Positions 15,364 to 23,828 of a DNA stretch of 27,639 nt are shown here, one piece after another (positions within the stretch are counted from its first letter, which is position 1; every line of letters starts with the position of its first letter). The notes under the pieces are model-generated. The model was not told the origin of the DNA, did not search any database, and was given only the letters and a program-made list of their open reading frames with translations. Both the position numbers and the translations under genes were made by a program. The DNA is from Bacillota bacterium. Its GTDB lineage: Bacteria; Bacillota; Clostridia; Acetivibrionales; DSM-1351. The DNA lies in the NCBI GenBank assembly GCA_023426005.1, contig JAFABO010000078.1, positions 1 to 27,639 on the forward strand, in the 5' to 3' direction.

Positions 15364-16320
15364 CTAAAGCAAATTCAACATATTATTAACTGTGCTTTCA
15401 TCAGTGATAAGAACATCAATGTATTCCTTTCTCAGTGCCCCCAGAAGTGCCTTGACTTTTTGTGAACCGGTTGCAATACATATCTTGTTTTTTATTTTTC
15501 TGAAGTCGTTCAGATCAATGGAAACTGTTCTTGTATCCAGCTCCTTGTCGCATATTTCCCCATATTCATTAATAAAATGCGCGCACAGGTCACCTACAGC
15601 ATCCTTTTTGATGAGATTCTTCATAGATTTGTTGTCAATGTATCCCCCACGGTACAATACATTCTGTTCTCCAAAGCTACCTACGGTAAACAACGCAATA
15701 TCTGCTTCCTTGCTCTTATTTAAAATATTGTTCATATTTTCATCGCTGTACAAAGCCTCTTTTATCTGGGCATTCTGTAAAACAGCCGGCAAAGGAATAA
15801 ACAGCGGTGTTCCATTGTATGCTTCCGCTATGTTGGTAGAAATTTCAGAAACATAAATCTTTTTCTTCAAGTTGCTCATCCCTCCTGAAAGAGGAATTGA
15901 GGTCACATTTTTAATGTCCGTCTGCCTGGTCATATTGGATGAAACCTGAAGTATTGTCCATCCCCAGGAAAAAGCTATGATCATATCACTCTGTATAATA
16001 GAGTCCAAATACTTGCAGGACTTTTCAACCACCTCAGGATTTAACAAATTGGGATCTAAATTAGATAACGCCGGAACAATTATAGCCTTTTCCAGGTTGA
16101 ATAATGTCCGCACATGTGTTTCAAGTTCTGTTTCTTCTTTTGACAAATCCTTTATTTTGAACTCAATAATACCTGAACTGCGGGCCTGATCCATCAATTG
16201 ACACACATATCCTCGTGAGATCCCCAGTTCTTTTGCTATTTCCTTTTGGTTCATACCATAACAATAGTACATTTTCGAAACGTCAACCATTAATTTATAT
16301 TTATCACTCACGAGCAACAC
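15364..16320 (-). CDS. SorC/DeoR-type sugar-binding transcriptional regulator
   Basis: A 318-aa regulator with an N-terminal helix-turn-helix (MNQKEIAKELGISRGYVCQLMDQARSSGII, about residues 24-53) and a C-terminal sugar-phosphate-binding domain (SWGWTILQVS, LSGGMSN, ADIALFTVGSFGE, ATGSQKVKALLGALRKEYIDVLITDE) typical of the SorC/CggR/DeoR group. These bind phosphorylated sugars and control operons for their uptake and breakdown. The start is uncertain: GTG at 16320 sits only 3 nt from AAAGGA, and TTG at 16317 has better spacing; the protein is nearly the same either way. It is embedded mid-operon, implying autoregulation, with an inverted repeat in the gap upstream. Likely effector: a phosphorylated pathway intermediate (inference). 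Confidence 0.9.
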   Translation of the reverse strand: MLLVSDKYKLMVDVSKMYYCYGMNQKEIAKELGISRGYVCQLMDQARSSGIIEFKIKDLSKEETELETHVRTLFNLEKAIIVPALSNLDPNLLNPEVVEKSCKYLDSIIQSDMIIAFSWGWTILQVSSNMTRQTDIKNVTSIPLSGGMSNLKKKIYVSEISTNIAEAYNGTPLFIPLPAVLQNAQIKEALYSDENMNNILNKSKEADIALFTVGSFGEQNVLYRGGYIDNKSMKNLIKKDAVGDLCAHFINEYGEICDKELDTRTVSIDLNDFRKIKNKICIATGSQKVKALLGALRKEYIDVLITDESTVNNMLNLL

Positions 16321-16345
16321 TTATCCTTTTCCCAATTTACATTTT

Positions 16346-16369
16346 CCATATAATCCTAATAATATATGG
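16346..16369 (-). promoter_or_regulatory. Inverted repeat before the SorC-type gene
   Basis: CCATATA (16346-16352) and TATATGG (16363-16369) form a 7-bp inverted repeat with a 10-nt spacer in the 61-nt gap between the isomerase-like gene and the regulator. It could be an internal operator or weak promoter region. It differs from the repeats at the operon's main promoter, so confidence is low. Confidence 0.35.
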
Positions 16370-16381
16370 AATACAAAAATT

Positions 16382-17779
16382 TTATACTCTAATGTATTTT
16401 ATGTCAAGAATCCTGCAAAGCATTTCAAAACGCCTTGTATAGTCCCCCAGAAACAGCACTTCATGGTGTGTGCCTCCGTTAGCCAGCCATTCGTCCATTG
16501 CTTTCTTTATGCCTGAATCAGGTTTGAAAAACGCATGATTCATGGGAACTGTAGGCAACTCTTCAGTATCCAGAATGGTGCCTTTTGAAACAATGAGCTG
16601 GTACTTCTCTCCTTCTACTGCCACAAGTGAAATAAGCGTGGCCGTTCCGGGCTCTACATTAAACTTTGGTGTCGGCGGATTTTCAAGGCCTCCGATATCC
16701 AGAGGACGGTCAATTAATGTTACTCCGCGGTCCTTTCTTGCCACCTTCCAGTTGCCTTCGCCCATATGGCTCAGCATTGCAGCATCCTTGCCAAAATCCA
16801 GGGAATACATTTCGGTAAAATGCGGATCGCCTATCATCATGTGGCCGATAACAGTCAGGAGAAGCACATTGGTATCGCCCTCTGCGGAATATCCGTAACC
16901 TTTTGCAAGGAGACTCGAACCTCCTAAGATGGGGATCTGCTTAAACCTTCCATCCTCCTTATATATATTGAAGAATTGTGAGAACCCGTCATACCCATTG
17001 TCAACAAGGAATTTTTCAAATCCGAGCTGCATACGGGCGGCATAGCGATGGCTCTCAGCCGGAAGCTTGGGATCGATTTTAAAGTTTTTTCCGTCCTCTT
17101 CAATCTGAGCATCGATTTCTTCTTCTGAAACAGCCTCCATATTGCTGTAAACAGGGCCAATGGTTACATGGTTTGCTTCAACACCGAATTTCCTGCACAG
17201 CGCCGCATCATCTCCCAGTATATCACCCATATTGTGCATACGGCCGAAAATAGCAACCTTGGTCTTTTTAAGCCTGCTGTATGTGTTGGCAGCAAGAGCC
17301 CAGTCCTCGAAATATGCTTTGAATGAATCGGATTTCCAGTCGTCAGTGATAATAGCGGGCTTAATACCGCATCTCATCAGTACGTTACTTGTGTCCTGTA
17401 TGCCGTGTATGCCCTGATTGGTTGTACACAATACCCAATCCCAGTTTGATGTGACATCAGGAAGAGGCTGAATGTTTGCAAGCAAAACAGGCAGGCTGTT
17501 TTTCTTCATAGCCTGTATCAGACGGTTTCCCGGGCTGTACAGCAGGTTTACTATCATTATCCCGTCGTATTCCTTGTCATTGAAATACTTAACATACCTT
17601 TCTATATCCTCCCTCTCCTTTGCAGGCCCGGGGAAGTCCACATCCGCCACATCCTTCAGCTGCTCTGCTACCTGTCTTGCAAAGACTTCCTGCATTTTTG
17701 GCAATTCCGGCTGTGATTCGTCATACAGACCTTGCATTAAGCCCAGAAAGCCTATTCTCGGTTTTTGTTTTGTTATCAT
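16382..17779 (-). CDS. AraA-like aldose-ketose isomerase (L-fucose/L-arabinose isomerase fold)
   Basis: A 465-aa protein of the fucose/arabinose isomerase fold. All four metal/catalytic residues of E. coli AraA have counterparts: Glu300 in GYGYSAEGD (Glu306), Glu323 in HFTEMYSLDF (Glu333), His338 in AMLSHMGEG (His350) and His438/439 in NGGTHHEVL (His450). An active Mn-dependent isomerase is therefore expected, but the surrounding sequence is divergent from classical AraA, so the sugar is uncertain. The start at 17779 is chosen because GGAGG lies 8 nt upstream of that ATG; an in-frame TTG at 17794 overlaps the Shine-Dalgarno. Its neighbours are an SDR and a SorC regulator. With GH51 in the operon, L-arabinose or another pentose is a reasonable candidate. 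Confidence 0.82.
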   Translation of the reverse strand: MITKQKPRIGFLGLMQGLYDESQPELPKMQEVFARQVAEQLKDVADVDFPGPAKEREDIERYVKYFNDKEYDGIMIVNLLYSPGNRLIQAMKKNSLPVLLANIQPLPDVTSNWDWVLCTTNQGIHGIQDTSNVLMRCGIKPAIITDDWKSDSFKAYFEDWALAANTYSRLKKTKVAIFGRMHNMGDILGDDAALCRKFGVEANHVTIGPVYSNMEAVSEEEIDAQIEEDGKNFKIDPKLPAESHRYAARMQLGFEKFLVDNGYDGFSQFFNIYKEDGRFKQIPILGGSSLLAKGYGYSAEGDTNVLLLTVIGHMMIGDPHFTEMYSLDFGKDAAMLSHMGEGNWKVARKDRGVTLIDRPLDIGGLENPPTPKFNVEPGTATLISLVAVEGEKYQLIVSKGTILDTEELPTVPMNHAFFKPDSGIKKAMDEWLANGGTHHEVLFLGDYTRRFEMLCRILDIKYIRV

Positions 17780-17818
17780 AGCAATTACCTCCAATTATTT
17801 ATTATTAATTTAGCTTAG

Positions 17819-18523
17819 CTACCATGCCCTGGCACTTCCATCGTAATCATAAAACATTCCCATATCTGAAGCCTGCCTGTATTTTTCCGCAAGTTTTACA
17901 ATTCCTTCCGCCGATTCGGAGGGCAGAGTTGGAGCATTCTCACCTCCCATACCGGTTCTTACCCATCCGGGATGTATAAGAAGTACTTTGATACCCTCAG
18001 GTCTCAGATACCTCTGCAGAATAATACTCTGGATGTTCAATGCAGCCTTTGACATACAGTAATCATACCGGTTGATATAATCACAGTGCGTTGTCATACT
18101 GCCTGCTTCAGAGGAAATATTAATGATCATTTTATCTTCACCTTTTTTAATTAATGGCAGAAGGTCCTTCACAATTCTCAGAGGTCCAAGTGAATTAGCC
18201 GAAAAAACCTCCAAAGATAAGGAAATATCAAAATCTTCCAAAATATTTGCGCTGTTGGGCGGCAAAATGGCTGCCGCGTTAACGACAATATCCAGACTGC
18301 CGGTTCTCCGCTTCAATATTTCTCCGGTTTCTATTACTGATTCATCGCTTCTTATATCCATTTGAAAAAACTCAAATTGTTCGGGAAAATCTGTTTGTAG
18401 CTGTTTTATCTGTTCATTATGATTTATGTCATATCCATAAACATAATAATTCCTGCCGATAAATTCAGCCGCTAGGCACAAACCCAGACCGCCTGACACT
18501 CCGGTGATCAAAACCTTTTTCAT
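17819..18523 (-). CDS. Short-chain dehydrogenase/reductase (SDR)
   Basis: A 234-aa classical SDR. The cofactor motif TGVSGGLG (about residues 7-14), the NAAAILPP loop, the ISSEAGS strand with catalytic Ser, and YCMSK (Tyr-x3-Lys) are intact. HPGWVRTGMGG resembles the usual PGxxxT segment. The Asp at the end of the second strand (YGYDINHN) suggests NAD(H) preference, by general SDR rules. Such enzymes oxidise or reduce a sugar, polyol or ketone in the cytoplasm. GAGGGAAG precedes the ATG. It lies between the FGGY kinase (35-nt gap) and the AraA-like isomerase (39-nt gap), so a redox step in the same pathway is likely. Substrate unknown. Confidence 0.88.
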   Translation of the reverse strand: MKKVLITGVSGGLGLCLAAEFIGRNYYVYGYDINHNEQIKQLQTDFPEQFEFFQMDIRSDESVIETGEILKRRTGSLDIVVNAAAILPPNSANILEDFDISLSLEVFSANSLGPLRIVKDLLPLIKKGEDKMIINISSEAGSMTTHCDYINRYDYCMSKAALNIQSIILQRYLRPEGIKVLLIHPGWVRTGMGGENAPTLPSESAEGIVKLAEKYRQASDMGMFYDYDGSARAW

Positions 18524-18558
18524 AGCAACTTCCCTCTGCTTTTCATGCCGGATACGGC

Positions 18559-20064
18559 CTATTTTTCAACCCAATCCAAAGAACGCGAGACCGCTTTTTT
18601 CCATCCTTCATACAGCCTGTCCCTCTCCTCTTTATCCATTTTGGGATAATATACCTTTGAGACCTTCCAGTGTTGTTTCAGTTCCGATGTATCTTTCCAG
18701 AAGCCAATTCCCAGACCTGCGAGATAAGCTGCTCCCAAAGCCGCCATATCAGTGATTTCAGGCAATTCAACGGGAATTCCCAGTATATCGGCCTGGAATT
18801 GAAGCAAAAATTCACTTTTTGTCGCTCCTCCATCCACTCTCAGGGATTTTAATTCCCTGCCGGTATCCGCTATCATTGCATCAATAACGTCCCTTGTCTG
18901 GTAACCCATGGATTCAAGGGCTGCACGGCATATATGTTCCTTAACGGTGCCGCGGGTAAGCCCTATAATAGTGCCTCTGGCATAGGAATCCCAGTACGGT
19001 GCGCACATCCCGGCGAAAGCAGGTACGATATATACATCTCCCGTATCCTTGACCTTTTCAGCCAGTATATCGCATTCCCTGGCATCCTTTATTATTCCCA
19101 AACCGTCGCGCAGCCATTGAACTACGGCTCCCCCCACAAACACTACCCCTTCAAAGGCATATTGGACCTTTCCGTCTATTACCCAGCCCAGGTCGGTGGT
19201 AAGTCCATAATTGGATTTCAGCGGTTTATCTCCAATATTCATGAACAGTGCCATTGACGTACCATAGGTATTTTTAGCCATTCCGGCTTCAAAACAGGCC
19301 TGTCCGATTGTTGCGGCATGCTGATCCCCCGCGTCCCCCGATATGGGAATGTGCTGTCCAAAAAACACATTTGAATCGGTGAATGCAAGGGCATTACAGG
19401 AGGATGGCTTTAACTCGGGAAGAATTTGCCTGGGGATTCCTATTTTCTCTATTAATTCATCATCCCATTGTAAAGTGTGAATATTTAAAAGAAGAGTACG
19501 GGAAGCATTTGTATAATCAATTACATGAGACTTTTTGCCGCTCAAATTCCACATGATCCATGTGTCTATGGTTCCCATAAGGATTTTACCGTCTTCTACC
19601 TGTTTTTTCACACCGGGAACATTTTCAATAATGAATTTTATTTTACTTGCGGAAAAATAAGGGTCTATACGCAGTCCGGTCTTCTCATTGATCAATTCCT
19701 CCAGACCGGCCTGCTTTTTCATCTCTTCACAAATCGAAGCAGTTTGTCTGCTTTGCCAGCATATTGCATTATACACGGGTTTTCCTGTTGCACTCTCCCA
19801 TAATATTGTAGACTCCCTTTGATCTGTGATGCCTATGGCAGCAACTTCCTCCGGTTTTACAAGCCCTCTTGAAAAAATCTGACTGCAGCAATCCAGAACT
19901 GTTTTCCAGATTTCATCCGCATCATGTTCCACCCAACCCGGCTGCGGATAATACTGCGTGATTTCCTTTGAAGCCCGGTCGACTACTTTACTTTCATGAT
20001 CAACTATAATTACCTTTGTTGATGTTGTTCCCTGATCGATAGCAAGAATATATTTTTTATCCAT
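18559..20064 (-). CDS. GlpK-like FGGY carbohydrate kinase with altered substrate pocket
   Basis: A 501-aa FGGY kinase collinear with glycerol kinase: AIDQGTTSTK at the start, GWVEHDADEIW, GITDQRES, the GDAGDQHAA and KNTYGT motifs, and LRVDGGATKSEF near the C-terminus. Glycerol contacts known from E. coli GlpK are kept (R83, E84, W103, Y136, D247, Q248), but the residue equivalent to Phe270 is Ala272 (GTSMALF in place of GTGCFML). This opens space at the substrate carbon chain, so a larger polyol or ketose is possible; plain glycerol kinase activity remains possible too. The start at 20064 fits the family N-terminus and has AGAGG 7 nt upstream; an in-frame ATG at 20088 is less likely. Genomic context is sugar catabolism, with no glycerol genes nearby. 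Confidence 0.88.
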   Translation of the reverse strand: MDKKYILAIDQGTTSTKVIIVDHESKVVDRASKEITQYYPQPGWVEHDADEIWKTVLDCCSQIFSRGLVKPEEVAAIGITDQRESTILWESATGKPVYNAICWQSRQTASICEEMKKQAGLEELINEKTGLRIDPYFSASKIKFIIENVPGVKKQVEDGKILMGTIDTWIMWNLSGKKSHVIDYTNASRTLLLNIHTLQWDDELIEKIGIPRQILPELKPSSCNALAFTDSNVFFGQHIPISGDAGDQHAATIGQACFEAGMAKNTYGTSMALFMNIGDKPLKSNYGLTTDLGWVIDGKVQYAFEGVVFVGGAVVQWLRDGLGIIKDARECDILAEKVKDTGDVYIVPAFAGMCAPYWDSYARGTIIGLTRGTVKEHICRAALESMGYQTRDVIDAMIADTGRELKSLRVDGGATKSEFLLQFQADILGIPVELPEITDMAALGAAYLAGLGIGFWKDTSELKQHWKVSKVYYPKMDKEERDRLYEGWKKAVSRSLDWVEK

Positions 20065-20112
20065 ATGAGTGCCTCTTCTCTCAACCATTTTTCTGAATTT
20101 TCCTGACTTCTT

Positions 20113-21156
20113 TTAATTATTTACAATAACAGCTTTCATTACACTGCCGCCGTCAACATCTTTAAATGCCTGATTTATTTCTTTTAGTGGATATCTTTTG
20201 GTTATATATTTTTCAACGTTGATTGCTCCGGAATAAATCATCTCCATTGCCTGTTTGTTTTGCGCCGGTGTGGATGCGTGTACGCCAAAAACACTGATTT
20301 CCCTGTAATGGATTAAATTACTGTCAATAAACCCCGTTGAAGTTCCTGCCAGCCCTCCAAAAAGTGAAATTCTTCCGCATTTGGCCAGCATTTTCATACC
20401 GTCGGCCTGCGCACTGCCTACCGAGCATGCAATGATGGCAACATCTGCGCCCTTTCCCCCTGTCAGTTTGCTTACTTCTGCAAACACGTCCTTTTCAGCG
20501 GCATTAATAAATGTCACCCCGTCAAGTAATTTACCTGCCTGATTTATACGCTCGGCAGAGGTTTCAATGATAATGACATTTTCCGCCCCGGAAATAAGAG
20601 CCAGCTCGGCATGCATGCAGCCGATAATGCCCGATCCGAATATCACAACGTCTTCCCCTTCTTTAATCTGCAGGTATGACTGGGCATTTATGGCACATGC
20701 AAGGGGTTCACTTAATGTAAATGCCGATACATCCTCAACCTCAGGAAGCTTATATACGTTGCCCATTTTGAAAGCCAGCCGGGGTATAACCATATATTCT
20801 GCGAATCCTCCATCATACTGAAACCCGATTGTTTTCAAATCCTCACACATATTTGTTTTTCCTTTTTTGCAGCTGTAACAGCTTCCGCAACCAATAGCCG
20901 GAGCTACAGCCACGTGATCTCCTACGCGAAAATCTCCGCAGGCATCTTCTGACAGCTCTACAATTTTCCCCACTACCTCATGCCCGATAATTCTGCCTTC
21001 ATCTATTTTGCTGCTCCCAAATCTATAGGTTCTGGCATCAGTTCCGCATATTGAGCATGCTGTTACCTTTAACAAAGCGCCTTCCCCTTTTAGTTGGGGT
21101 TTTGGCATATCTTTCAGTTCCAATGTTTTATCCGTATGATAAATACAAGAAAGCAA
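20113..21156 (-). CDS. Zinc-dependent medium-chain dehydrogenase (sorbitol/alcohol dehydrogenase-like)
   Basis: A 347-aa MDR enzyme. Catalytic zinc ligands are Cys37 (CSICGTD), His59 and Glu60 (IGHEVVG); the structural zinc cysteines C90, C93, C96 and C104 (CGSCYSCKKGKTNMC) are all present. The Rossmann motif GSGIIG follows. It should oxidise a secondary alcohol of a sugar or polyol with NAD(P). The start is a TTG at 21156, well supported by AAGGAGGTG 7 nt upstream; there is no competing ATG. It lies next to a second zinc dehydrogenase (31-nt gap) and upstream of the GlpK-like kinase, suggesting sequential steps or different stereochemistry. Substrate unknown. Confidence 0.9.
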   Translation of the reverse strand: MLSCIYHTDKTLELKDMPKPQLKGEGALLKVTACSICGTDARTYRFGSSKIDEGRIIGHEVVGKIVELSEDACGDFRVGDHVAVAPAIGCGSCYSCKKGKTNMCEDLKTIGFQYDGGFAEYMVIPRLAFKMGNVYKLPEVEDVSAFTLSEPLACAINAQSYLQIKEGEDVVIFGSGIIGCMHAELALISGAENVIIIETSAERINQAGKLLDGVTFINAAEKDVFAEVSKLTGGKGADVAIIACSVGSAQADGMKMLAKCGRISLFGGLAGTSTGFIDSNLIHYREISVFGVHASTPAQNKQAMEMIYSGAINVEKYITKRYPLKEINQAFKDVDGGSVMKAVIVNN

Positions 21157-21187
21157 GTTTATCCACCTCCTTCAATATTGCACATAA

Positions 21188-22252
21188 TCACTTTTTATTG
21201 GGGTCAAAAATTACCTTTGTAAACATTTCCTTTTTGTAATACATCATATCAAATGCAGTCCGGCAATCCTCCAGACGGACAACATGGGTTATCAAATCCT
21301 TAAGTTTTATCTTTCCTTTTCCAACGAACATAAGCGCACTTTCCCATTCATTTATGGGCAGCGGGGCAATTGAAGAATTCCAGGAACCCTTTATTTGCAG
21401 TTCTCCTCTTAAGATTTTTCCCAGGGTCTTGTTTGGCAGAACCAGATCATTGTATGCTATCCCGCACAATACCACCGTTCCCAATTTTCTGACAGCATCA
21501 ATAGCCTGAACCTGCGTAGTGACACTTCCTGCCAGTTCTATGGTAGAGTCGGCACCTCTCCCGTTTGTAAATTCCATTATTTCTTTGACTACATCACATT
21601 TAGTACCGTTGAGGCATAGATCGGCTCCTATGGTTTTAGCCATTTCCAGCTTTTCGTCTATAATGTCAACAGCAATTACCCTGTCACAGCCCATATTTTT
21701 AAGCCACTGTACTGTTATAAAGCCGATTGCACCCAGCCCAAATACAACTACTGTCTGTCCTGCCTCAACATTGGCCTTTCTGACGGCGTGAAGAGCAACC
21801 GAAACCGGATCTGTCATAGCTGCTTCATAATAGCTTACATTATCAGGAATATGGATAATATTATCTTCGCTTACGACAATGTACTCAGCCATTGCACCAT
21901 CAATACGGGAACCATAGTAATCGTAATTATCACAGGTAATAGCCTGCCCTATTTTGCAATAGTCACATTCCTTGCAGTTCACCAGAGGCATTGCAGTGAC
22001 TCTATCGCCTTTTTTAGCTTTTTTCACACCGGTACCGACTTTTAAAACTTCTCCTGCAAATTCATGTCCGATTACAATCGGATAACTGTAGGCGCCCTTG
22101 CTCATTACACGTGGAATATCCGAACCGCAGACTCCGCAGGCCTCGACCTTTATAAGCACATCGTCCGGCTTGGAAATATCCGGTATATCAATCAACTCAC
22201 AGCGTACATCTCCCGGTGCAAACAACTGAACCGCTCTCATTTTTTCAGACAT
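21188..22252 (-). CDS. Zinc-dependent dehydrogenase, galactitol-1-phosphate 5-dehydrogenase (GatD)-like
   Basis: A 354-aa MDR protein. Catalytic ligands Cys42 (CGVCGSD), His63 and Glu64 (IGHEFAG), and structural cysteines C93, C96, C99 and C107 are intact. GSRIDGAMAEYIVV, GLGAIG and the LQIKGSWNSS..P..EWE segment resemble GatD, which oxidises galactitol 1-phosphate to tagatose 6-phosphate. Related proteins act on non-phosphorylated polyols, so the exact substrate is open. AGGTG precedes the ATG at short spacing. It follows deoC by 36 nt. Being a clearly different subtype from its neighbour dehydrogenase, it probably catalyses a distinct step. Confidence 0.88.
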   Translation of the reverse strand: MSEKMRAVQLFAPGDVRCELIDIPDISKPDDVLIKVEACGVCGSDIPRVMSKGAYSYPIVIGHEFAGEVLKVGTGVKKAKKGDRVTAMPLVNCKECDYCKIGQAITCDNYDYYGSRIDGAMAEYIVVSEDNIIHIPDNVSYYEAAMTDPVSVALHAVRKANVEAGQTVVVFGLGAIGFITVQWLKNMGCDRVIAVDIIDEKLEMAKTIGADLCLNGTKCDVVKEIMEFTNGRGADSTIELAGSVTTQVQAIDAVRKLGTVVLCGIAYNDLVLPNKTLGKILRGELQIKGSWNSSIAPLPINEWESALMFVGKGKIKLKDLITHVVRLEDCRTAFDMMYYKKEMFTKVIFDPNKK

Positions 22253-22288
22253 AACTTCACCTCATCAATAATATTTATGTTCTACTAT

Positions 22289-22948
22289 CTACCTGTTTAC
22301 TATTGCAACAGTTGCACTTGCACCAATCCTGGAAGCACCGGCCTCAATCATTTTAACAGCAGTTTCATAATCTCTGATCCCGCCGGAAGCTTTTACGCCC
22401 ATACTATCCCCTACCGTTTTTCTCATAAGTGCGATATCCTCTGAAGTGGCTCCGCCCGTGCTGAAACCTGTAGATGTCTTTACAAAATCAGCGCCTGCCT
22501 TTTTTGCAATTTCACATGCTGCTGCCTTTTCATGGTCCGACAGAAGACAAGTTTCTATTATTACTTTCACCAATGCTTTTTTTCCGGCTGCTGCAACAAC
22601 AGCCTTTATGTCATTTTCTACAAAATCATAATCCTGTTCCTTTAGAGCTCCTACATTTATTACCATGTCGATTTCCTGTGCTCCCGCTTCGACAGCTTCC
22701 TTTGTCTCGAAAGCTTTTGAACCGGTGGACATTGCTCCTAATGGGAATCCTACCACAACGCAGGTTTTGACAACCGAGTCCTTTAATTTTTCAGCGACTA
22801 ATTTGGTATGGCACGAATTTACACATACAGATGCAAATCCATATTCCAAAGCTTCATTGCATAGTTTGCTTACCTGTGCCCGGGTTGCATCCGCTTTCAA
22901 TATAGTATGGTCGAAATATTTAGCAAATGCTTCTTTATCCTTTAACAT
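22289..22948 (-). CDS. deoC: Deoxyribose-phosphate aldolase
   Basis: A 219-aa class I aldolase typical of Gram-positive DeoC. Asp94 (EIDMVINVG), Schiff-base Lys157 (DFVKTSTGFSTGGAT) and Lys186 (GVKASGGIRDY) form the conserved catalytic set. It reversibly cleaves 2-deoxy-D-ribose 5-phosphate to glyceraldehyde 3-phosphate and acetaldehyde. AAAGGAG lies 9 nt before the ATG. It is unusual that no nucleoside genes (phosphorylase, phosphopentomutase) accompany it; instead it sits between a CUT1 permease and two polyol dehydrogenases. It either serves its ordinary reaction on a deoxypentose phosphate made in this pathway or has been recruited for a related aldol cleavage. Confidence 0.94.
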   Translation of the reverse strand: MLKDKEAFAKYFDHTILKADATRAQVSKLCNEALEYGFASVCVNSCHTKLVAEKLKDSVVKTCVVVGFPLGAMSTGSKAFETKEAVEAGAQEIDMVINVGALKEQDYDFVENDIKAVVAAAGKKALVKVIIETCLLSDHEKAAACEIAKKAGADFVKTSTGFSTGGATSEDIALMRKTVGDSMGVKASGGIRDYETAVKMIEAGASRIGASATVAIVNR

Positions 22949-22987
22949 ATTAATGTACTCCTTTTCTATCTATAAAATTTTGTTTAA

Positions 22988-23827
22988 TTACCCCTTCACT
23001 GCGCCTGCCATCATACCTTTTATCAGTTTCTCCTGGAAAATAACAAATGCAATAATCATTGGCAGAGCCGATAGGGTAAGAATTGTCATAACCATCGGAA
23101 TATCTACCCCGTATTGCCCCTGATATTCCCATATTGCGAGAGGAAGTGTACGGCTTTTTACCGAAGAAGTCAAAACAAATGCATAAACAAACTCATTCCA
23201 CATGTTTATTCCGTTATATATTGCAAGTGTGGCCAGACCCGGTATTGACAAAGGCAGTATGATTTCCAGGAAAGTTCTGATTTTGCCGGCCCCATCCACA
23301 TCAGCCGCCTGTTCCAGTTCCACTGGAATCCCCTTCATAAAGCCTGTTAAAATGAATACCGAAACAGGAATATTAAAGGCGATATAGGGACCGAGGAGGC
23401 CGATTATGTTATCATAAAGCTTAACTTCTTTTGTCAGCAGAAATACCGGTATCAAGGTTGCATGGATCGGTATGGCCATACAGGCTATAACAATTGCAAA
23501 CAATGCTTTATTTATTGTAAATTTAAGTCTTGAAAATACATAGGATGCCATCGCCGAGGCGGCCAGCAGAATTATCAGTCCCACGGCGCATACAAGCACA
23601 CTATTTTTAAAATATATAAAGAAGTTTCCCGTTAAAATTTCCACATAATTATTCACATATAAGGATTTAGGCAAAGAAAAAATAGTAGGACTTTGAAAAA
23701 GCTCATTCCTCTGTTTAAATGACGTAAATACCATGAATAAAAAAGGAAATGCCGTTACCAGCACCCAGATGACTGCAAAGATGACAGCTACTATTGAAGC
23801 GAAGGAAAACCTTTTTGAATTTACCAT
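22988..23827 (-). CDS. CUT1 carbohydrate ABC transporter permease (MalG-like)
   Basis: A 279-aa inner-membrane protein with about six hydrophobic segments. The first follows a short basic N-terminus (about residues 9-33), and the EAA loop that docks the ATPase reads EQAADVDGAGKIRTFLEIILPL (about residues 185-206, here in shortened form). This marks it as the MalG-type partner of a di- or oligosaccharide importer. Its start lies 1 nt from the stop of the MalF-like gene, so the two are translationally close. It precedes deoC by 39 nt. No ATPase gene is in the operon. Confidence 0.93.
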   Translation of the reverse strand: MVNSKRFSFASIVAVIFAVIWVLVTAFPFLFMVFTSFKQRNELFQSPTIFSLPKSLYVNNYVEILTGNFFIYFKNSVLVCAVGLIILLAASAMASYVFSRLKFTINKALFAIVIACMAIPIHATLIPVFLLTKEVKLYDNIIGLLGPYIAFNIPVSVFILTGFMKGIPVELEQAADVDGAGKIRTFLEIILPLSIPGLATLAIYNGINMWNEFVYAFVLTSSVKSRTLPLAIWEYQGQYGVDIPMVMTILTLSALPMIIAFVIFQEKLIKGMMAGAVKG

Positions 23828-23828
23828 A

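Noticed and set aside
18559..20064. Calling the FGGY kinase simply glycerol kinase (glpK)
   Set aside because: Overall similarity supports it, but the Phe270-equivalent is Ala and no glycerol facilitator or glycerol-3-phosphate dehydrogenase gene is nearby, so the specific name would overstate the evidence.
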